64,000 bases of DNA, taken from NCBI RefSeq assembly GCF_003473485.1, contig NC_053048.1:24049255-24113254 (forward strand), in the 5' to 3' direction. Under the pieces are notes generated by a model. The model saw only the letters and a program-made list of their open reading frames with translations, was not told the origin of the DNA and searched no databases. Numbering within the stretch: the first letter of the stretch is position 1; every line of letters starts with the position of its first letter. Below are positions 57,674 through 64,000 of the stretch, piece by piece. Source of the stretch: Medicago truncatula. Lineage: Eukaryota > Streptophyta > Magnoliopsida > Fabales > Fabaceae. The position numbers and the translations under genes were made by a program.

Positions 57674-60537
57674 ATGGCCGATCAGGACCCCATTGATGCA
57701 TCTAAGATGATTGGTGGTAGGCGTGCGATGACTCAGAGCCACCGGAGGGAGAGGCAAAGCGGCCACATCCCAAAGAGGGGAAGAGGTCGGAGGGTGGATG
57801 GTTCAGGGAGTTCGCAGGAGGCTTCTCAGGCTACACAACTGAAGAGTCGCAGGTGGTTGATCCGAGCCAGCAGGTGGAGTACCTGAATTATCAGGATCAG
57901 GTACACCACAATGTTACAGATGGTGGGTATGACCAGGATCATATACCAGAGGAGCAACATATAGCAGATGATGATGACATTGCAGCAACTGCTACCCTGG
58001 AAGTGTTACCTGTGGACCCTCCTTTTCCTGGAGGACATGATGACCTATCTTTGCTGCACTCTTATGTCAATCATGTGGCGTTGCCGCTTTGATATAATTC
58101 AGAGAACGTAAGTGTAATTTTTTAAAATGGTTTTTCTTTATGTTTAATTATTTTTTTTTATATGTGTGTTTGTTTAATTATTATATCAACTTTTATATGT
58201 GTTTTTTTTTTAAGTCTTTTCTTTATATTTAATTATTTTCTTTATATTTTCTTTATATTTTCTTTATTTCAACTTTTATTGTTTTCTTTATGTTTAATTA
58301 TGATTTAAATTTATTTTGTTATGTGTTTTATTTAAGTTTTAAGGTTTACATGTGTTATGTTTTATTTTTGCATTTATTAAGTTTTATTTTGTTTAGTTAA
58401 ATGTTTACATTGTTTAATGTATAAATTGTTTAAACTATGTTTATTTTTCTATTATTTCAGGTTCGTAAGCTGCGTGTGGTAAAACCGATTAATCATGGGG
58501 CTAAAATCTTGAGTCTCGGACGCCCAAACGGGAATCAGGATTGATTTTGGAATCCGCTTGGGGAGAACAGGTTACATGATTTGGTTTACCTGAACTACAC
58601 CCAGTGGCGGAGCCACGTATTGGTCAGCTGGTGCAGCTGCATCCCCTCAAAGTTTTAAATTTAAACCAATATTTCTTATTTTATTCATCTTGAACCTCCT
58701 CAAATTATAACTTTGCACCAGCTTAAATCTTGTCACTACACAATGGTAATAATAATAGTGACGTATATGCAGCTAATAATAATAGGCCAAAACAACATAG
58801 CCATTGGACTGGACCCTACTAAATGTAGTGATATATGCAGCTAATAATGATAGGCCAATATATATGTTACACTTAATACTTGAAAAAAAAAACAATGGGA
58901 GACTCAAAAATTTAATTTGTATCAATATAACAATAATACTTGAATAAACCATAATTGTATCTTTATCTTCATTCATACATTTATAATTATAATAATATGT
59001 ACACAAAAAAAATAACAATAATGATGATAAAAATTTTAAAAAAAATTGCACCTCCTGACCCAAGGTCCTGGCTACGCCACTGGCTACCCCAATGTGCCTC
59101 ATGCCCTGCTGATGACTCTATGCGAGAGGTGCCATCCCGAGACCATCACTTTTCACATGTCCTTGGGGAGATGAATGTGACCTTGGATGATGTCGCATGT
59201 CTGACGCATCTTCAGATTGAGGGGCAGATGTTGAGCCATGGGAAGAAGATGTCGAAACATTAGGGAGCGGCACTACTGATGAGGCACTTGGGTGTGTCGC
59301 AGTAGGAGGGGAGAAAATTTATGGTACAGAGTACGGTGAGTACATTAATTACCCGAAGCTGAGGGAGTTATATACGAGGTACCTTGGTAGGGTAACGTAT
59401 TGGCGGATACGGAGGATGCAGAGGAAATGGAGGAGCTGCAAAGGGTTATGACATTTTGTGTGAAGTTCTATCTCTTATATCTTGTAGGATGCTTGTTGTT
59501 TGGTGATAGAAGCAACAAACGCATCAAGTTGGTCTATCTGACGACTAACACGGGGATGCGTAATTATTCCTAGGGAGGGATGACACTGGCATACCTATAC
59601 GGCGAGTTAGCTGAGGCGTGTAGGCCTGGAGACAAAGCTCTTGGGGGAAGCGTGACACTGCTCACTGTAAGAAACTTATAAATGTGAACCTTAACTTTTA
59701 TTTTTTGTTATATTTCTCGTGCATAATAATTTATAAATGTGATTTGTTTGGTTTGTGCAGGCATGATTTTTGGCGCATTTTCCTGGCTTTTACAGTGTTG
59801 ATCCCAACACCGACTACATGGAAAACTAGCCGGTTGCGGCGAGGTGGAAGCTTCAGAAGGGTCATGGAGAGGGGGTCACATATCGGTCACTGCTTGATCG
59901 TATACAGTTTGATGACGTATGCTGGAGGCCGTACGAAGAGCACAGGGAGATCCAGGATTTTTAGGAGGTTTTATGGTATTCAGGCTGGATTATGTGCGGT
60001 GTTCGTAGGGTGTACCGTCACTTGTCCAATAGGGTTTTGAGGCAGTACGAATACGTCCAGCCTGTCCCCAGACATCCGACGGATGTTGTCGAGCTGCCAC
60101 CGCCTCAGATTGTGCAGGCATTCGTCGACTTCCGCACTCACACGCTTAAGGCGGCCGATTAGGGTGAGCAGGCAGGAGAGCAGACTTGGCGGATGGCGGA
60201 TGGCTATGTGTTATGGTACACTAGGGTGTGTCACCCTCAGATTTTGCCACCTGTTCCATGAGATCTTCCGAGGCCAGCAAATGAAGAGAAGATCATTGCA
60301 CAACAGTGGAAGCGGTATGAGGCGAGAAGCTCGTCTGACACCTATGACATGGTTAGTGCCGCTGTTGTCTACGCTGATGCACAAATGAGCCAGGAGGAGG
60401 TCATGAGCCCTCAACAGTGGTTTCAGGCCATGAGCCATCTTAGGGAGTAGATCGCGCCGATCTTGATCAGGAGGCGAGGTCAGAGGCCGAGGAGGAGGCA
60501 CCAGCAGCATTAGCAGGACCAGAACCAGGACCAGTAA
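57674..60537 (+). pseudogene. Plant mobile domain (MAIN/MAIL-like) pseudogene
   Basis: From the ATG at 57674 (MADQDPIDASKMIGGRRAMT) the following pieces are readable in changing frames: a basic RRERQSGHIPKRGRGRR stretch, PPFPGGHDDLSLLHSYVNHV, VRKLRVVKPINHGAKILSLG, LGEMNVTLDDVACLTHLQIE, FYLLYLVGCLLFGDRSNKRI, GMTLAYLYGELAEACRPGDK then ALGGSVTLLT, AHFPGFYSVDPNTDYMEN, ARWKLQKGHGEGVTYRSLLD then RIQFDDVCWRPYEEHREI, MCGVRRVYRHLSNRVLRQYE and QWKRYEARSSDTYDMVSAAV. This is the PMD fold of MAIN/MAIL1 proteins, which plants use in gene regulation and which is also frequent in transposons. Many stops (for example at the tryptophan position of NYS*GGM, and EN*PVA) and a 481-bp insertion destroy it. Confidence 0.85.
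58602..59082. mobile_element. Small hAT-like element inside the PMD gene
   Basis: A 481-bp insertion with inverted ends CAGTGGCGGAGCCACG and, reverse-complemented, CAGTGGCGTAGCCAGG. Near-identical 8-bp flanks ACTACACC (58594-58601) and GCTACCCC (59083-59090) fit a hAT-type duplication that has diverged. Removing it rejoins the PMD reading. Confidence 0.75.
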
Positions 60538-60990
60538 TAGTATTTTGTTATTTAGGACTTGTTTTTTAGTGTTGATATTTTGATGACATTGATTTGTGTA
60601 TTCGTATTTTGATGACATTACTTTTAATTTCATGTGATATTTTACTTTGTTTAATGGTATAAAAATGTTGGTTTAATTAAGTTGTGCATTTGCGCCAATA
60701 TTTATTTTGCCATTTGAACCATTATGCATAAAAAAAACAGGTACATATATTGTGTTTTGTGTTTGAAACACATTACAGGTTCAGGAAATGAAGCTACTGC
60801 CTCTGTCCTGGCTTCAGGACGCTTCAACAATTTACTGCCGAGGAAAACTTCAGTAGTTAACTGCCGAGGAAATCCTCGCGGTAGATAACTGCAGCCGATT
60901 TCCACAAACTTCGACAGTTAATTGCTGAGGGGCATTTAGGTAAATTACTCGTGTGTCTCAGTCTAACTAAATGTGTGAACATCAATACTC

Positions 60991-61447
60991 TTAGTTGATG
61001 CAGCTGCGATTATGTTTAGAATGTAAATGTAGAAATTATTGTATGTTGTATTGGATTGTAAGTACATATTAGTAGTAGTTAGCCGATGATGACAAAATCA
61101 AATTGGAATTACCGTCGGAATAAAGACGAGAAAAAAGTATATGTTAGTTGATATTCTATTCCTTAAAGGATGTCTTTTATGGACTTCCCTCACCATCCAA
61201 CATACTAAAACATGTATATTAAATAATGCAGGTTGTTAGAACCACACATATCATTCTTGGTAAAAATGTTCGGTTTGTATGATTATTTGAATTTTTTGTC
61301 TATTTTGGTGGATGTATTTTAATGCTTTTTTCAAGTGTTTTTAATCATATAATGTACTACTATAAGTTTGTTGGTTTTAGCATAACAAGAAGATTTATTA
61401 TATTTGTTGTTTTAAGTTTCTAATTATTCCTGTTATTCCTTTGTAGA
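60991..61447. other. Flank between MULE and hAT remnants
   Basis: AT-rich, with no gene recognised. Confidence 0.35.
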
Positions 61448-62280
61448 ATGGCTGTTGAAGAAAGTCAAGGAACCTTCACTCCTAGTCCTATGGCAGATGC
61501 ACAAGAGCATCCGGTGCTCGTGGATGAGTCTAATGTCGTTGCTTCAAATGTTCCGATTCTTGCTAATGCAGAAACTAATTCAACTCCTAATGAGATTGAA
61601 AGTCCAGTCCCATGTGAAATTCTTGGGTGACCCAGGTCAAGGAACGTCACGCTTGAAGGCACAATGGAAGTCTTGCACAAATCGAACAAATCGAACAACT
61701 CGAGATATAAGGCAAGCTATGATCAAAACTGAAAAAGTTGATGGTCAAACTGTAACATTATGCATTTAATAGCCAACACTAGCCAACACTTCTTATGATA
61801 AAAAAAAACTTGTTCAAGATTGCAAGACTAGGTGGAACTCTACCTTCTTAATGCTTAATGTTGCCATACAATACAAAGATGTTTTTGATCGCTTGGCAAA
61901 AGGATATTGTGAATACGAAACCGTGCCGAGTGAAAATGAATGGATGGAAGCAAAGGAAATTTGTTAGCATTTGGAAGTTTTTTATGAAGTCACACAACAC
62001 AATTGTTTTCTGGTACCATGTACCCAACTGCAAATGTTTATTTTCCCAAAGTATGTGAAATGATATTGGCTTTGATTGGATGGTCAGATTCTTCTTCTAG
62101 CCATCTCATTAAAAAGATGGCTACAAGTATGCTTTCCAAGGTACAAAATTGAACTGATGGATTACTTTTATCCTCAAATTTATGGATTACATTTATTTCA
62201 GGAAGTGGGAAGTGAAGTTATTGAAGCTTGGAAAGCATATGGAATTGTGGATGTTTATTTGGATTTAAGGCTTTTCTAGC
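61448..62280 (+). pseudogene. hAT transposase (BED-finger, RICESLEEPER-type) remnant
   Basis: The start (61448-61630, MAVEESQGTFTPSPMADAQE) is an unconserved N-terminus. The next frame has TTRDIRQAMIKTEKVDGQTV, like the end of a BED-finger region. After an apparent internal deletion come LVQDCKTRWNSTFLMLNVAI then QYKDVFDRLAKGY (from about 61809) and ENEWMEAKEIC, ending in a stop. The last piece, PRYKIELMDYFYPQIYG at 62137-62190, is from the catalytic/dimerisation part. The pieces are in several frames, so no active transposase remains. Confidence 0.8.
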
Positions 62281-62539
62281 TTTTATTTGGAGATTTTTAT
62301 GATTTTTGGATGTTTATTTGGATTTTGGATGTTTTTATCTTTTATTTTACTTCAAGAATTTGCATGGATTATGTAAGAATCATATCTATTATGGTATCAT
62401 GAATTTGCTTGGGATTATGTAAGAATCCTTATTTTTGTTGGATTATGAAATTTGAATAGAAAATTTTATATATGGTCATTAAAAGTTGAATTTTGTAGGT
62501 AATTAAAAGAATTTTTATGTAAAAAAAATAAAATCAAAA
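62281..62539. other. hAT 3' non-coding part
   Basis: AT-rich sequence with repeated GATTATGTAAGAATC phrases, between the transposase remnant and the right end. Confidence 0.4.
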
Positions 62540-62698
62540 ATTCATCGGTACCTGCGGATATCCGTGGGTATCTAAATACCCGTAGATTACCCGTATAGAG
62601 ATAATTGCACTGGTACAGGTACCATATTTATCCAACGGGGTGGGGACGGGGACTGATATCATACTATCCGTTCCCGCGGATACCCATTGACATCCCTA
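62540..62698. mobile_element. hAT-like right end
   Basis: Motifs TACCTGCGGATATCCGTGGG, ATACCCGTAGATTACCCGTA and CCCGCGGATACCCATTGACA, then TCCCTA, are typical of a hAT subterminal region ending in a TAGGGATGTCAATGGGTA inverted repeat. It lies about 260 bp after the hAT transposase remnant. Confidence 0.7.
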
Positions 62699-63447
62699 AC
62701 CTCAAAAGAGAAAAATATAAGAAAGTAGAGCAACGATTCTCCATAAGCTAAAGGCAGCTAATTAATTGCTTCTATAGTTGCTAGCGAAAAGACGGGTACT
62801 CACGTGCCTGTCTTTCTGTTCTTTTTATCGCGTTAATGTTTGAAAATTATGATCGATGTTTCTTTTTTATGAAAATTTAATTTTGATTAAAAGTAAAATT
62901 TTTTTTTTTTTTTTACAAATTAAAAGTAAAAATATAATGTTTTTTGCTTTCTAATTATAACAAATCAAACTAACCATAATTATCTATTTCAATGAAACTA
63001 ACAATATAAAAAAATATATAATCTAAATTCTTATTTTTTTTTTAATGACACCAACAACAATTTGTTTTTTTTTTTTAAGGATCAAACAACAATATTTATT
63101 ACTGACAAAGTTGTTGTTTAAGGGTATAATTGAGATAACGAAAAAGTAAGTATAGATATATTCATCTAGTTTGTTACACTTTTTAAATGATAAAAGAAAA
63201 AACTGATTATCTGTGTTTGTTACACTTTTATTTTAATATTTAAATTTATTCTTATCTGTTTGTTACAAGTGTTAAAGTTTTGATGTTGGACCTTGTGTTA
63301 TGCATTGTTGTTACCAACTTGAGCTAAACTCGAATAAATGCTCATCTCTTCACCGATGTGTATATATATATAGCATTGAGTCACAAATAATAGGAACATA
63401 GCACTGAGTTTAGAATTGAGAGTGAAGAAAAGTCGTATACGAATACG
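62699..63447 (+). promoter_or_regulatory. Upstream region of second E2 gene
   Basis: 63000-63140 (TTTTAATGACACCAACAACA and GGGTATAATTGAGA) resembles 42328-42410, far upstream of the first E2 gene. The last about 90 bp (GTCACAAATAATAGGAACAT, AGAATTGAGAGTGAA), with a TATATATATATA at 63360-63371, match the proximal promoter and leader of the first gene. Confidence 0.55.
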
Positions 63448-64000
63448 ATGGGAAAGATGAAGAACAATTTCGACTTGGTTTCAGACGATTCCGATCACAA
63501 ATACCGCCTCAACAACATCGGCGGAAATTGCTTCAGCGACACAAAAAGTGCCATATATAAAAGAATCATGAAAGAGTGGAAAATCCTCGAAAAGAATCTC
63601 CCTGATTCCATCTACGTCAGAGCCTACGAACGCCGTATTGATTTACTACGCGCCGTCATCGTTGGCGCTGCTGGTACACCTTACCACGACAGCCTCTTCT
63701 TCTTTGACATTCAATTCCCCTCCGATTACCCAAACAAGCCGCCAAAAATCCAATACCACTCGTTCGGGTATTTTTTAAACCCTAATCTCTACCCTAACGG
63801 CATGGTTTGTTTAAGCCTTCTTAGCACATATGTCGGTGAAAAGTGCGAAAAGTGGGACCCATCAAGTTCAACTATTCTTCAGGTTTTAGTTTCTATTCAA
63901 GGGCTCGTTCTCAATGAGAAACCACTTTTTAACGCACCTCCTTTTCGTGTATTTAAACGTTCTTTTCATGAGAAAAGGTCACGTGCTTTCATTGAAGATG
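63448..64000 (+). CDS. Ubiquitin-conjugating enzyme E2, tandem paralogue, cut by window edge
   Basis: An open frame from ATG 63448 to the end of the window (184 codons, no stop yet) is nearly identical to the gene at 45182. It has YKRIMKEWKILEKNLPDSIY, LFFFDIQFPSDYPNKPPKIQ, NPNLYPNGMVCLSLLSTYVG, with the predicted catalytic cysteine in MVCLSLL, and ILQVLVSIQGLVLNEKPLFN. Differences are mostly single substitutions (for example the start is MGKMKNNFDL instead of MEKMNNKFDL), and no frame damage is visible. Function is as for the first copy: ubiquitin transfer by an E2 of the UBC24/25/26 class. The C-terminal part lies beyond the window. Confidence 0.9.
   Translation, partial: MGKMKNNFDLVSDDSDHKYRLNNIGGNCFSDTKSAIYKRIMKEWKILEKNLPDSIYVRAYERRIDLLRAVIVGAAGTPYHDSLFFFDIQFPSDYPNKPPKIQYHSFGYFLNPNLYPNGMVCLSLLSTYVGEKCEKWDPSSSTILQVLVSIQGLVLNEKPLFNAPPFRVFKRSFHEKRSRAFIED

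Larger units (their letters stand above)
54698..60990 (+). mobile_element. Mutator-like element (MULE) carrying a PMD gene
   Basis: Ends are inverted repeats. The left starts GAGTGTTGCTGTTGACACAT then TTAGTT. The right end, reverse-complemented, reads GAGTATTGATGTTCACACAT then TTAGTT. Inner TIR parts also match: GGCTGCAGTTAACTACCGAG against GGCTGCAGTTATCTACCGCG, then GGATTTCCTCGGCAGTTAAC in both. The perfect 9-bp target duplication TTAGTTGAT lies at 54689-54697 and 60991-60999. Without its two younger insertions the element is about 3.7 kb. It holds a plant-mobile-domain (MAIN-like) pseudogene and no recognised mudrA transposase. Confidence 0.88.

Noticed and set aside
45000..64000. A functional cluster linking the E2, F-box and B3 genes
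   Set aside because: Ubiquitin-related and B3 genes are common in plants. Nothing in spacing, orientation or shared regulatory sequence supports a cluster.

Overview
The window is nuclear DNA of a flowering plant, most likely a legume of the Medicago/Trifolium/Pisum group. This is an inference from GT-AG introns, AT-rich intergenic DNA, Ogre-like and SIRE-like retroelement sequence, a tRNA-derived SINE, Stowaway-type MITEs and the gene types present. No bacterial-style operons, CRISPR arrays, rRNA or tRNA genes were seen. Real genes are few. Most of the 64 kb is transposable-element sequence, much of it nested.

Layout. 1-8.3 kb is retroelement debris: the 3' part of a gypsy-type LTR, a minus-strand gypsy gag fragment, an Ogre/Tat-like non-coding region with 32-bp and 39-bp minisatellites, and a minus-strand Copia gag pseudogene. 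8.8-20.7 kb holds a tandem pair of two-B3-domain (REM/VRN1-like) transcription factor genes at 10114-12266 and 17852-20722. They are separated by a hAT-type non-autonomous element, eight copies of a 243-bp repeat with dimeric higher-order structure, and MITEs. The second gene carries a 5'-truncated LINE in intron 3. 21-25 kb, on the minus strand, holds frameshifted fragments of an ADA2-like gene between inverted repeats, and an F-box/LRR (SKIP19-like) gene with an in-frame stop. 25.6-34 kb is a decayed Copia element with its 3' LTR, a Mutator-type MITE, a fold-back element and a decayed two-gene PIF/Harbinger transposon. 35.9-41.1 kb is an intact six-exon gene for a seven-repeat RCC1 protein with a predicted mitochondrial presequence (RUG3-like).

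41-64 kb is framed by two intronless ubiquitin-conjugating E2 genes (45182-46174 and 63448 to the window edge). They are a recent duplication, with matching proximal promoters and related sequence further upstream. Between them lie two solo LTRs of one gypsy family in opposite orientation (47196-49300 and 55395-57522, each with a 5-bp target duplication), a SIRE-like gag remnant, a B3-like gene or pseudogene, and hAT ends with transposase remnants. There is also a complete Mutator-like element (54698-60990, perfect 9-bp target duplication) carrying a degraded plant mobile domain (MAIN-like) gene, which is itself interrupted by a solo LTR and a small hAT-like element.

The genes do not form an obvious pathway. 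Likely functional loci are the two REM genes, the RCC1/RUG3 gene and the two E2 genes. The B3-like locus is doubtful. The F-box, ADA2, PMD and transposase loci are pseudogenes as read here. Exon boundaries come from splice consensus and frame continuity only.
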